NCBI GenBank assembly: GCA_013297775.1
Contig: JAAFIL010000021.1
Location: 1-61,789 of the forward strand
Reading direction: 5' to 3'
Length of the DNA: 61,789 bases
Source: Bacteroidota bacterium
Lineage (GTDB): Bacteria; Bacteroidota; Bacteroidia; B-17B0; Aurantibacillaceae
Shown here in pieces: positions 35,314 through 44,978 of the stretch (the first letter of the stretch is position 1; the number at the start of each line of letters is the position of its first letter). A program made the translations under genes and the position numbers. The notes below the pieces were generated by a model that did not search any database, was not told the DNA's origin, and saw only the letters and a list, made by a program, of their open reading frames with translations.

Positions 35314-35481
35314 TGCAGAAAAATTGGAAGGCAATTTAATTTTAGTTATCTTTCACTAGTATTTCTTGTTAAAGTTGTAATGAATAGTTTACTTATTTAA
35401 CTCGGTGATTATGATTACATCGCTAAAAAGGAAAAACTATTGGCATATTCACGTATCTAAATAATAAGTTCTATTAACCCA

Positions 35482-38400
35482 ATGAAGGCGAAAACCAATA
35501 AGCCCAATCAAGAAGTTAACCAAACGGTTTCAAGTTCAACAACGAACTTACCGAAACCATTAATCACCATTACAGACAATCGTTTAGAAGCCAAGCAACA
35601 ACAAGCTATTCAACAAATGGCTAATACTAGCCAGCATGTTAAAGATCAAAATCAATATAACGAACTGGCCAATCATGCCAATCCATCAAGCACCCCAAAA
35701 GTGTTTCAAGCCAAAGTAAAGTTAGAGGCTGTGCCAACACCTCCTCCTATTATTCAACAAAAAAATGCAAACGGATTACCCGACCCCTTAAAAAACGGTA
35801 TCGAACAATTATCGGGTATTGCGATGAACGATGTAACAGTTCACTACAACTCGTCGGCACCTGCTCAATTGCAGGCGCATGCGTATGCACAAGGCACAAA
35901 CATACATATAGCACCTAGGCAAGAAAAACATTTGGCGCACGAAGCTTGGCACGTGGTGCAACAAAAGCAGGGTAGGGTAAAACCCAATGCTAAAATTCAA
36001 ACTAAGCTTGCTATTAATGATAATGCAGCTTTAGAAAAGGAAGCCGATGTTATGGGGGCTAAAGCAGCTCAATTAAAATTAAACGAAAACTCAGCGACTC
36101 CTATAACTTCATCCCCCTCTAATTCATCTACCCCCATTCAACTTAAGCCTTTTCAAGCACAATATTATTTAAAGGATTTAGTAAGGAAATACGATAATTA
36201 TATCAATCCTAATAAGCGAAAAAGGGGGCGTGAAGCACTTAACGAACCGCTTTTTCAACCTATTCAAAGCATTGTAGATTACTTTGAGAAAATGAAGCCA
36301 ATTTTTGATATAGATGCTCTTTTTACACCCATAGATGAATTAATGGCTAATTTAGATCGTTTGTATCCCTCGCCATACGCCCTTTCTGGCGATATGAAAA
36401 ATTTATCGAGGTCTCAAATTGCTTATGCCATTCAAACATTGTTTGCTCAATTAAATTTTTTAGATAATGGCACTAAACGTAAATTTTTGAACCAATGGAA
36501 TATTGGCTTTAAGCAAACCGATTTTGCGTATTTGACAGGTCCAATTATTACTGAAATAATGGGAAATGCGGTTGTAAATCCAACTGCCAAAAAAGAAAAA
36601 AAACCGAAAGATGAAAAAGCGTTAAATACTTGGTTTAATACACCCGTAGCCGATAAGCAAACAACACCCAGCGAAAAAATAGTTAAAATGATTGGGCATG
36701 GCGATGCTTTAGGAAGTGATTTACCTGAAGATTATTGGGTGGCTATTAAACAGTTTTTTGTACATACAGCTAATTTTAAACCTCATAGAAATCAGGGTAG
36801 AGATGCCCAATCGAAAGAAGGCGGGGGCTATTATAGAAGCACAGACAATGCCATTAAAGATTATTACAAAGATCGTTTAAAAGTGGCTTTAGATAATAAA
36901 AACGTAACGGGTACTAAAGGCAAAACGATACGTCCTGTTAATAGAGCTTCATTTACTGAATTAGGCAAACAAGGTAAACTCAGTAAAACTCATATTGACA
37001 TGGACATTTTCAAAATAAGAAACGATCCAAGTATGAATGCGGCCATGTACCCCAGTTCTCAGGGCTCGCATACAGGGTCTTTGGGTGTGTTAACCAATTC
37101 GGTTAAAACCCTACGCGAAGTGGTACGTCTAGAAAATCCGGTTAGCAAAAATAAAGATACACAAGTGCCTGTTGGGAAAGAAATCGAACAGTTAACAGGC
37201 ATTGTAGATCCTAAATTATTGGCTAGTGCTACGCCCGATAATTACCACGATTTGATGTTAAGCAATCGTGCACAAGTAATACAAGAAATTACACAAGCAT
37301 TAAATAATATTGATGGGATGAAAAAAATAGGATTAGAAGCCATTCAATCTGACGACCATGCTAGTATTATTTTAACACGCACGGGCGTTGGCGATAAAAA
37401 TGAAAAAGAGTGGAGAGAATTATTTATACAAAGTTTTAACGATGCTGCTGCTAATTTAAAATTGAGTACAAACTTAACACGGCGTAGCAGCTTTGGTTTC
37501 ATCTATCCAACTGCCTCTTCGGTAGGAGGACCTGTTAGAATTTGGCCAGGGATAACACCTGCACCTTTGTTTAAGAAAATAATGTTTCAAGCCTTGCGAA
37601 GAACTCGAAACAACGTCAATAAAAAACAGAACGGTGTATTTAATAAAGACATTGTATTAAACGAAGATGAAGATCATTTACACATCGAAACGTTGAAAAC
37701 GGCAGTACTCTATGCACATACAGCCTTAAAAAATGTAGGTACTCGGGCTAGTGCCGATCGCATGTATGATTGGATTTTAACCCGTTTGCAACGTAATTTA
37801 GTTAAGGCTCAGTTTTTATTAAGTATGGATAAGAAAAAGTTTGCCAAAGATCCGCATTTATTAGAACAGCATTTTCAAAAGTCGGGATTGGTGATTGAAA
37901 ATTTAATGGAGTATTCGTACTTGTTTACAGCATTTACAAAACGTAGAAATGAAGCCAGCGATGATGGGTATAAACGACACGCCTCACAAAAGTTATTGAC
38001 GAGCGATAAAGAAAAACAAGATTATCAAAAGGGAATAAAACAAATGGAAGTGTTTTATTTAGATAGTGGGATGCAAGCCATTGTAGCTGCTAGTTTATTG
38101 GCAAAAGTAAATCTAAATAAAAAGGAAAATCCAGTTTATCATGATATTAATAGCTATTTTGAATACAGCATAATTAACGAAAGTAATTTACAGTTTGAAA
38201 AAATGGATTTATTGAAACACAAAGGTCCCGATATTATTTCGGTTGATTTGAACCCTGTACTTACTGCACCTAAGCAACAAACACACAATTACAAAGATGA
38301 ATTAACAAAGTATAGTGAAACGAAAACGGGTCGTAAAGCAATTCCGATTATAGATGTAACCAACTCTACACTTTCTAAAGCAGCCGAACTTAAATTAGGT

Positions 38401-40167
38401 GAAAACTACGAAAATTACATTATCCTCGAAAGTTTATCGAAACACCAGCAATTGGGTGCTGATAAGTTTACAATGGGGCGTTTAGTAGCCGTTGGTTCAG
38501 CGGCATTTATTAAACAGGCTAACGAGATTGTTGGTCCTATTGCACACGATGCACACGATTCGCTTTGGCTCAATTACAGTAGGCAAATGGATGAAGTTTA
38601 TTATGGATCTTTAAGTGAAGGCGAACGCTTAAAAAACTTTGCTAGGCAAGCGGGTAATTATAATTTATTTGTGGAAGGAATGGACGAGAAATTGCATACA
38701 GCGTGGAAGAAGGCAACAACAAATTTTGATAAGACCGACCAAGAACCGGATAAAGATGCGGTAAAGCAAGCCATGAATTTATTGCAACACGCCTTTGAAG
38801 TTTATGCCATACTGAAAACTAAAAATGCGCTCACCAAACCGCAAGAGCTTGGCTTCGAGAGTTTACCTTCGGCCGATAAGTTGCGTTTAATGGCTAAAAC
38901 CAGTACTCAAAAAAGTAAAACAAAAAAAGAGCAAGCCCCTGTATTTAATGTATCGAATGTTACCGAAACGGGCATTACCAATGTCTTAAACACCTGTTAT
39001 ATATCTTCAGGACTCAACATGCTGGCGTTTTCTAATTACTCAGGTTTTTTAAATCAACAAGTACAAGAAGATGATCAACATCAGCAATTGAGAGCATTAC
39101 TTAATGCGATCATTGCGAAAATACATCAAGGTACTTTGGTAGGCGGTGCCGATATTAGGCAATTATTAAAGGCTTTAGATACTCGAAATTTGCTCCCACC
39201 GCCATCATTAGCCGATATTGATAATGGTTTAGACCGCACACAAGCCCAACACGACCCCAATGAAGTGTTCCTCCGAAAAATAATAGATTATTTTAACCTC
39301 AGAAACGGTCCAAATTTGGTAATCAGTCAAACCTACAAGACCCAATTAGAAGGCGTAAATCATACGGTGCGCCTAGACTTAAACCCTAATCACTATACTA
39401 AACCGAGCACAGTAGGAGAAATTACTCAAACTCAACATGGTGAAATTGCTTTAGAGTTACCAATAGGTCAACAAAATACATTAAAAGGTTTGTTGCAAAA
39501 CTATTTTGCAGAAGAACATATTGAAAATGTAAAGTACACCGACCATGATAATGTTGTAAAACAAGGCTTGGCTCGCCGAAAAATTACTTTAGGTAACCAA
39601 GCACCTTTGGTATTAAACATTACTTTGTTACGTTGGCTCACTGGCGAAAAAGACGAGACCCCAGTTGATATGCCAACTACCTTTGTTTTAAATGGGTATA
39701 TCTATCGTCTCGATCACGTTGTTTACCACCACGGGCCAAGCCCAAGTTCGGGGCATTATACGGCTAGTAACCGAAAGCGTGGTACTTCAAATTGGCAGTA
39801 TCGCGATGATAGGCGAGTAGGCGATGATGATGATTTTCAACAGCGAAAAAATACGGGGTATTTATATACATACAATCGTGCAGTAGTAAACAATCAACAA
39901 CATCAAGATCCTAATCGCTTAAATTTAAACAACCCTGGTCCTTTAGCGGTTATACCTGGTGCAGTCAATAACTTTAGACTTAAACAACCTACCCTGTTTC
40001 GTCCTTTTGTAAATCCAGAAAATGAAATTGAAAAAGCAGCTCATAAAAAAGTTTTACGTTTATTTGGGAGTAAGGTTAAAGGTTACGTCCTCGTTTATTT
40101 AGAAGATGGTGGAGAATTTTTAAAAGGATACGTTAAAGAAACAGACTTAGAGCCGATACCCCAATAA
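35482..40167 (+). CDS. Putative eCIS-type effector: DUF4157 header, PLP-enzyme-like region, C-terminal USP deubiquitinase domain
   Basis: 1561 residues, no signal peptide. Residues 30-95 hold the low-complexity ITDNRLEAKQQQAIQQMAN leader and residues 98-200 the DUF4157 domain: GLPDPLKNGIEQLSG, VTVHYNSSAPAQLQAHAYAQ, HEAWH (153-157) and EKEADVMG (third-ligand region). DUF4157 is linked to cargo of extracellular contractile injection systems. Residues ~860-1010 resemble a fold-type-I PLP enzyme (DSGMQAI 861, Asp958, SLSKH with Lys987). Residues ~1160-1460 match ubiquitin-specific proteases: NVLNTCYISSGLN (Cys1172, Asn1167), HHGPSPSSGHYTA (His1425) and YRDD (Asp1442/1443). No injection-system genes are in the window. 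The DUF4157 and USP calls are firm by motif; the PLP call is tentative. Confidence 0.85.
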   Translation: MKAKTNKPNQEVNQTVSSSTTNLPKPLITITDNRLEAKQQQAIQQMANTSQHVKDQNQYNELANHANPSSTPKVFQAKVKLEAVPTPPPIIQQKNANGLPDPLKNGIEQLSGIAMNDVTVHYNSSAPAQLQAHAYAQGTNIHIAPRQEKHLAHEAWHVVQQKQGRVKPNAKIQTKLAINDNAALEKEADVMGAKAAQLKLNENSATPITSSPSNSSTPIQLKPFQAQYYLKDLVRKYDNYINPNKRKRGREALNEPLFQPIQSIVDYFEKMKPIFDIDALFTPIDELMANLDRLYPSPYALSGDMKNLSRSQIAYAIQTLFAQLNFLDNGTKRKFLNQWNIGFKQTDFAYLTGPIITEIMGNAVVNPTAKKEKKPKDEKALNTWFNTPVADKQTTPSEKIVKMIGHGDALGSDLPEDYWVAIKQFFVHTANFKPHRNQGRDAQSKEGGGYYRSTDNAIKDYYKDRLKVALDNKNVTGTKGKTIRPVNRASFTELGKQGKLSKTHIDMDIFKIRNDPSMNAAMYPSSQGSHTGSLGVLTNSVKTLREVVRLENPVSKNKDTQVPVGKEIEQLTGIVDPKLLASATPDNYHDLMLSNRAQVIQEITQALNNIDGMKKIGLEAIQSDDHASIILTRTGVGDKNEKEWRELFIQSFNDAAANLKLSTNLTRRSSFGFIYPTASSVGGPVRIWPGITPAPLFKKIMFQALRRTRNNVNKKQNGVFNKDIVLNEDEDHLHIETLKTAVLYAHTALKNVGTRASADRMYDWILTRLQRNLVKAQFLLSMDKKKFAKDPHLLEQHFQKSGLVIENLMEYSYLFTAFTKRRNEASDDGYKRHASQKLLTSDKEKQDYQKGIKQMEVFYLDSGMQAIVAASLLAKVNLNKKENPVYHDINSYFEYSIINESNLQFEKMDLLKHKGPDIISVDLNPVLTAPKQQTHNYKDELTKYSETKTGRKAIPIIDVTNSTLSKAAELKLGENYENYIILESLSKHQQLGADKFTMGRLVAVGSAAFIKQANEIVGPIAHDAHDSLWLNYSRQMDEVYYGSLSEGERLKNFARQAGNYNLFVEGMDEKLHTAWKKATTNFDKTDQEPDKDAVKQAMNLLQHAFEVYAILKTKNALTKPQELGFESLPSADKLRLMAKTSTQKSKTKKEQAPVFNVSNVTETGITNVLNTCYISSGLNMLAFSNYSGFLNQQVQEDDQHQQLRALLNAIIAKIHQGTLVGGADIRQLLKALDTRNLLPPPSLADIDNGLDRTQAQHDPNEVFLRKIIDYFNLRNGPNLVISQTYKTQLEGVNHTVRLDLNPNHYTKPSTVGEITQTQHGEIALELPIGQQNTLKGLLQNYFAEEHIENVKYTDHDNVVKQGLARRKITLGNQAPLVLNITLLRWLTGEKDETPVDMPTTFVLNGYIYRLDHVVYHHGPSPSSGHYTASNRKRGTSNWQYRDDRRVGDDDDFQQRKNTGYLYTYNRAVVNNQQHQDPNRLNLNNPGPLAVIPGAVNNFRLKQPTLFRPFVNPENEIEKAAHKKVLRLFGSKVKGYVLVYLEDGGEFLKGYVKETDLEPIPQ

Positions 40168-40229
40168 CAAAGTTTTCTACTTATTATCAAATTTCAAAAA
40201 CGAATAAATTGGGTCAATTTTTAACTTTA

Positions 40230-40407
40230 AACCGTAAATAGACAGTTGAAATCTATTACAAAACAAAATCTGCCGCGGCTATTAGAAATGCTCGGTTCTG
40301 CGGTCTTCAAAATAGCGTTAGCTATTCTTACAGTCCTCGAACCTGCGCTTCCTAATATCCTTGCAGTTTTTGTCTTTCATTACGATTTCAACTGTCTATT
40401 TACGGTT
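40230..40407. repeat. 178-bp palindromic repeat, copy 2
   Basis: AACCGTAAATAGACAGTTGA (40230-40249) is mirrored by the exact inverse ending at 40407, giving terminal inverted repeats of 20 bp or more. Inside, arms around ATTAGAAATGCTCGG and CCTGCGCTTCCTAAT pair imperfectly and the apex AATAGC-GTTA-GCTATT is a perfect hairpin. It is the reverse complement of the element at 12501-12679. It fills the gap between the convergent effector gene and glmM (its end is 7 bp from the glmM stop) and may serve as a two-way terminator. Confidence 0.85.
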
Positions 40408-40414
40408 AAAAAAC

Positions 40415-41815
40415 TTAATGGATACGTTTGCTCAACTCTTTAATGTCTTCAATAATTTTTTTGGCTAAAGTATCGGCTGTTGTCAAACTTTCACTTTCAC
40501 TATAAATCCGAATAATGGGTTCTGTATTGCTTTTACGCAAATGCACCCACTCTTTATCAAATTCGATTTTTACACCATCAACCGTATTAATAGGCTGCGC
40601 TTTATATTTTTCTTGAATGGCTAAAAGAATTTTATCCACATCTAAATTAGGCGTTAACTCTATCTTATTTTTACTGATGTAATAGTTAGGATAATTTTTA
40701 CGAAGCAACGACATGGTTTTACCCGTTTTTGCTAAGTGCGTTAAAAAAATAGCAATTCCAACTAAAGCATCACGGCCATAATGTAACTCTGGTAAAATAA
40801 TGCCGCCATTTCCTTCGCCGCCAATAACAGCATGTGTGGCTTTCATTAGGCGCACCACGTTAACTTCTCCAACAGCACTGGCACTGTATTGCCCACCTTG
40901 TTGTTCGGTTACATCGCGCAAGGCACGGGTAGAGGAGAGGTTGCTTACTGAATTGCCTCTAGGGTGATGTTGTAACACGGCATCGGCCACGGCTACTAAA
41001 GTATATTCTTCGCCAAACATGTCTCCATCTTCGCAAACGAAAGCTAAACGATCTACATCGGGGTCAACACTAATGCCTAAGTGCGCTTGTTTTTTTACAA
41101 CCGTGGCACTTAACTCGCTCAGATGCTCGGGTAAAGGCTCGGGGTTGTGTGCAAAATGCCCATCGGGTATTTCATTTAACACACTAATTTGCGTTACACC
41201 AAGTGCGTTTAACAAAGCTGGAACGGCAATGCTACCGCTACTATTAATGGCATCTACTACTACCGAAAAATTTTTGGCTCTAATCGCATTCACATCCACA
41301 TAAGGCAACTCTAAAATGTGTTGAATGTGATGCGTTAAACTATCTGTATCTATTTTGTAAATACCTAATTGATTAACATCGGCATACACAAAGGCTTCAT
41401 CGGCGGCTAATTTCAAAATGTGTTGTCCGTCGGTTTCACTAATAAATTCGCCTTGGTGATTTAATAATTTTAAGGCGTTCCATTGTTTAGGATTATGGCT
41501 AGCGGTTAAAATAATGCCGCCTTGTGCTTGATGGTGTGTAACGGCCATTTCAACGGTAGGCGTGGTGCTTAAACCTAAATCAATCACGTCAATACCCAAG
41601 CCCATTAAAGTGCCGCTAACAATGTTGCTAATTAATGCTCCACTTACACGTGCATCGCGCCCGATAACCACCGAATATTTTTGGTGATTATAAACTTGTT
41701 TTAACCAAGTGCCATAAGCAGAGGTAAATTTTACAACATCTAACGGACTGAGTGTATTGCCTGGTTCACCACCAATGGTACCACGTATTCCTGAAATACT
41801 TTTAATTAAAGTCAC
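40415..41815 (-). CDS. glmM: Phosphoglucosamine mutase (GlmM-type phosphohexomutase)
   Basis: 466 residues with the four alpha-D-phosphohexomutase regions: the phosphoserine loop TASHNPKQWNALK (Ser106), the magnesium loop DPDVDRLAF, the sugar-binding GEGNGGIILPELHYGRD, and the phosphate-binding RKSNTEPIIRIY at the C-terminus. The G-E-G-N-G form points to GlmM, which makes glucosamine-1-phosphate for peptidoglycan and LPS; a phosphomannomutase role cannot be excluded. It converges on the effector gene across a palindromic repeat. Confidence 0.88.
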   Translation of the reverse strand: MTLIKSISGIRGTIGGEPGNTLSPLDVVKFTSAYGTWLKQVYNHQKYSVVIGRDARVSGALISNIVSGTLMGLGIDVIDLGLSTTPTVEMAVTHHQAQGGIILTASHNPKQWNALKLLNHQGEFISETDGQHILKLAADEAFVYADVNQLGIYKIDTDSLTHHIQHILELPYVDVNAIRAKNFSVVVDAINSSGSIAVPALLNALGVTQISVLNEIPDGHFAHNPEPLPEHLSELSATVVKKQAHLGISVDPDVDRLAFVCEDGDMFGEEYTLVAVADAVLQHHPRGNSVSNLSSTRALRDVTEQQGGQYSASAVGEVNVVRLMKATHAVIGGEGNGGIILPELHYGRDALVGIAIFLTHLAKTGKTMSLLRKNYPNYYISKNKIELTPNLDVDKILLAIQEKYKAQPINTVDGVKIEFDKEWVHLRKSNTEPIIRIYSESESLTTADTLAKKIIEDIKELSKRIH

Positions 41816-41909
41816 TTTTAATTGTTTTACGAATGAGGGTTAATAATTGAATCCACTAATTTTTTTGTAGGTATTTTTTATACTAATTATTTTGGTGTGG
41901 CACTATAAC

Positions 41910-43127
41910 TTAAATAGCAGCCATTAGTAAATTAATATCTTTAAAGGGTAAGTTAAACGCTTCGCCTAAAAACTGATTGGTTAAAATACCATTGTAAATA
42001 TAAACGCCATTTCTTAAACCTGCGTCTTTCCGAACGATGCTATCGAAGCCCCCTTCATCGCCCATGTTTAAAACAATTTGCGAAAAAATATTGCTAAACG
42101 CATACGATGCGGTGCGCGCCACGCGGCTTGGAATATTGGGTACACAATAATGGATAACGCCATGTTTACGAAACACAGGCTTAGTATGGTTGGTAACTTG
42201 CGAGGTTTCGAATACGCCTCCTTGATCTATGCTTACATCAACAATTACACTACCTGTTTTCATTTCGCTGACCATGTTTTCGGTTACAATGCAGGGCGTT
42301 CGACCTCTGGTGGCACGCATTGCACCAATAGCTACATCGGCCGAACGTAAGTGTTTTTCTAATACTCGTGGCACAATTACTGAGGTAAATACGCGGGTAC
42401 CTAATTGATTTTGTAAACGGCGTAAACGTGAAGTTGAGTTATCGAATACTTTTACGGTGGCTCCTAAACCTAAGGCTGCTCTGGCCGCAAACTCGCCAAC
42501 GGTTCCTGCACCAATAATAACCACTTCGGTAGGCGAGATGCCGCTAATGCCGCCTAATATAGAGCCAACACCATTGTTAACGTTACTCAATAACTCGGCG
42601 GCAATAAGGATACTGGCACCTCCAGCAATTTCGCCCATGGCACGAATAACGGGTAAAATACCCACATCGTCGGTTATTAAATCGAAAGCAATACAATTTA
42701 ATTTTTTAGCAATTAATTTTTTTAGAAAATTTTCGGGTTGCACGCTTAATTGCAAGGCACTAAACAAGGTTTGTTTGTGTTGCATTAATTCAATTTCTTC
42801 GATGGTGGGCGGCGCAATTTTTAAAATAATATCTGCTTTAAAAACGTCGTTGGGTGTGTAAACAATTTCGGCACCTGCTTCGCTATAATCCGAGTCGTCG
42901 AAATTAGCGGCTTTTCCTGCGCCCGCTTCAACTACCACGCGATGCCCATTGTTGATTAGTAGAGCAATGGCATCGGGTACTAAGGCTACTCGGGTTTCTT
43001 GAAATGCAATTTCTTTAGGAATGCCAATAAAAAGTTTACCCTTTTTTCGGGCAACTTCTAACATTTCTTCTTGAGGTGCAAAAGCTCCTTTTGTTAAGGA
43101 GAATAATACATCTTTAGTCATCACCAT
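41910..43127 (-). CDS. ald: Alanine dehydrogenase
   Basis: 405 residues of the AlaDH/PNT family: FIGIPKEIAFQETRVALVPD at the N-terminus (substrate-binding Arg and Lys), a Rossmann motif VVIIGAGTVGEFAARAALGLGA, and HYCVPNIPSRVARTAS near the C-terminus. It interconverts alanine and pyruvate/ammonia with NAD. An extra ~30 residues precede the usual start, as in other Bacteroidota members. It follows the barrel gene after 21 bp, so it can be read with fabD. ATG 43127 or 43121 are both possible starts. Confidence 0.9.
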   Translation of the reverse strand: MVMTKDVLFSLTKGAFAPQEEMLEVARKKGKLFIGIPKEIAFQETRVALVPDAIALLINNGHRVVVEAGAGKAANFDDSDYSEAGAEIVYTPNDVFKADIILKIAPPTIEEIELMQHKQTLFSALQLSVQPENFLKKLIAKKLNCIAFDLITDDVGILPVIRAMGEIAGGASILIAAELLSNVNNGVGSILGGISGISPTEVVIIGAGTVGEFAARAALGLGATVKVFDNSTSRLRRLQNQLGTRVFTSVIVPRVLEKHLRSADVAIGAMRATRGRTPCIVTENMVSEMKTGSVIVDVSIDQGGVFETSQVTNHTKPVFRKHGVIHYCVPNIPSRVARTASYAFSNIFSQIVLNMGDEGGFDSIVRKDAGLRNGVYIYNGILTNQFLGEAFNLPFKDINLLMAAI

Positions 43128-43148
43128 GTGTTTTAGAATAAGTTCCAG

Positions 43149-43874
43149 TTAATAATTAGGACCGTGATATTTAGGAGCATTACAATCATCTATGTGGCGT
43201 TGGCGTTTACGCCATATCATACCAAAACGCAATTCAAACGTTCTATTACGCACAACGGTACTGCCGTGGCGGTGTCTTATGATGTCGGGATTCCAATGAA
43301 ATTCGGTAAAGCCCGAAAAGTTTTTAAACAAGGGAAATTCGTAACCCAGTGCTAAATTTCCACTGAACCAAAACCTCGGAAAATCGCTACTAACGGATGA
43401 AAACACAGGGGTACTGCTTTTGTAAAGGTATTCTAAGCGAATGCCTGGTAAAAGATAGGTGTGCGAAAATGAAAAAATGGGATAATAAATTTTTAAATAA
43501 TTATTCCATTGAAAGTAAGTGTATTTATTATTTTGTTTTTTATCGGTTCGGGTACCCATGTATTGATCTATCACTTCGGTTTCGCGTGCGCCTTTGTTGG
43601 CGTATTCGAGTTCGGTTTGCCATCGAAAATGATCGTGTCTTAAAAACTCGGCGAACACACCAGCTCCCCAATTAAAATATTCGCTCGAAATGTGTGAGGT
43701 AGGGTAATAGTAAGAAGGTACAAATACCAAAGGGTCTTTTAAACCAGCATCTCTATTTTTGTAGTAGTGTGCCGATTGAGTAGCTGCACCAAAAATACCA
43801 ATCCCTCTGAGAAACTGTGCATTTGCAGTTACTACAAAAATGAAGCTACTATAAAGAATTAAATATTTTTTCAT
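43149..43874 (-). CDS. Outer-membrane beta-barrel protein
   Basis: 241 residues with a signal peptide (ending at TANAQ). Aromatic amphipathic strands follow: YFNWGAGVFAEFLRHDHFRWQ, LEYANKGA, YTYFQWNNYLKIYYPIF, FELRFGMIWRKR. The pattern is that of PorT-like OMP barrels. The C-terminal RQRHIDDCNAPKYHGPNY tail is unusual. Its start codon shares one base with the fabD stop (TAATG), so the two are co-translated, although no functional link is evident. Confidence 0.7.
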   Translation of the reverse strand: MKKYLILYSSFIFVVTANAQFLRGIGIFGAATQSAHYYKNRDAGLKDPLVFVPSYYYPTSHISSEYFNWGAGVFAEFLRHDHFRWQTELEYANKGARETEVIDQYMGTRTDKKQNNKYTYFQWNNYLKIYYPIFSFSHTYLLPGIRLEYLYKSSTPVFSSVSSDFPRFWFSGNLALGYEFPLFKNFSGFTEFHWNPDIIRHRHGSTVVRNRTFELRFGMIWRKRQRHIDDCNAPKYHGPNY

Positions 43875-44761
43875 TAAGCACTTTGTGTTTCAACAGATGG
43901 ACTAATTTTTTTTACTAAACCTTGCAATACTTTCCCTGGGCCTACTTCGGTGAAATGTGTGGCACCGTCGGCGGTCATTTGCTGCACGGTTTGTGTCCAT
44001 TTAACTGGAGCGGTTAATTGAGCAATTAAATTTTGTTTAATAACAGTTGGATCTGAAACGGCTGAGGCTGTTACATTTTGATAGATAGGACAAATGGGTG
44101 CTTGAAACGAGGTGGCATTAATGGCGGCTTCGAGTTCGAGTTTAGCAGGTTGCATTAAAGGCGAGTGAAAAGCCCCACCAACAGGAAGAACTAAGGCACG
44201 CTTGGCACCGGCTGCTTTTAATTTTTCGCAAGCACTGTTGATGCCATTAATGCTGCCACTAATCACTAATTGACCAGGACAGTTGTAATTGGCGGCTACA
44301 ACTATTTCGCCGCTTTCACTAATTTCGCGACAAATATTTTCGACGATGGTGTCTTCGAGGTTTAAAATGGCAGCCATGGTACTGGGATTTAATTCGCAAG
44401 CTTTTTGCATGGCCATGGCGCGTTGATACACCAATGCTAACGCATCATCGAACGAAAGGGTTTTATTGGCAACTAAAGCACTGAACTCGCCGAGCGAATG
44501 CCCAGCTACCATATCTGGGCTAAACGCATCGCCTAGAGTGGCTGCTAAAACAATCGAGTGTAAAAAAATAGCGGGTTGTGTAATTCGTGTTTGTTTTAAG
44601 GCTTCGTCGGTGCCAGTAAACATGGTATCTGTAATTCTAAATCCTAAAATGGTATTGGCTTTTTCAAATAATGTTTTAGCGAGTTCAGAATTTTCGTACA
44701 GATCTTTGCCCATACCTGAAAATTGCGAGCCTTGTCCAGGAAAAACAAACGCTTTTTTCAT
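43874..44761 (-). CDS. fabD: Malonyl-CoA:ACP transacylase
   Basis: 295 residues. FVFPGQGSQFSGMG at the N-terminus and the nucleophile elbow GHSLGE (Ser89) are diagnostic, and AGGAKRALVLPVGGAFHSPLM-type sequence with the catalytic His is present. It loads malonyl groups onto acyl carrier protein for fatty acid synthesis. Length is normal. Other fab genes are not adjacent; a barrel gene and ald follow. Confidence 0.95.
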   Translation of the reverse strand: MKKAFVFPGQGSQFSGMGKDLYENSELAKTLFEKANTILGFRITDTMFTGTDEALKQTRITQPAIFLHSIVLAATLGDAFSPDMVAGHSLGEFSALVANKTLSFDDALALVYQRAMAMQKACELNPSTMAAILNLEDTIVENICREISESGEIVVAANYNCPGQLVISGSINGINSACEKLKAAGAKRALVLPVGGAFHSPLMQPAKLELEAAINATSFQAPICPIYQNVTASAVSDPTVIKQNLIAQLTAPVKWTQTVQQMTADGATHFTEVGPGKVLQGLVKKISPSVETQSA

Positions 44762-44978
44762 AAATGTTTAGATAATGAATTAATAGATAGTAAAAATAGC
44801 AGAATAAACGGTAAAAGCCAATGCTTACTATTCAGTACTATTCAACTTTTAGGTGTTAATAGTTTTAATTTTTGGTTTAACACAAGAACCGCATAAATGG
44901 GGCTATTTTTTTATTCAACCCAAAAAATTAAGCGTAAAAAGTGAAGGTATGCATTCGTTTAACTTTAATTTATTGTTA

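Noticed and set aside
36000-36130. DUF4157 as an active zinc protease of the effector
   Set aside because: HEAWH and ExxAD are present, but in this family the domain is mostly associated with delivery or self-processing; protease action on a target cannot be claimed from sequence.
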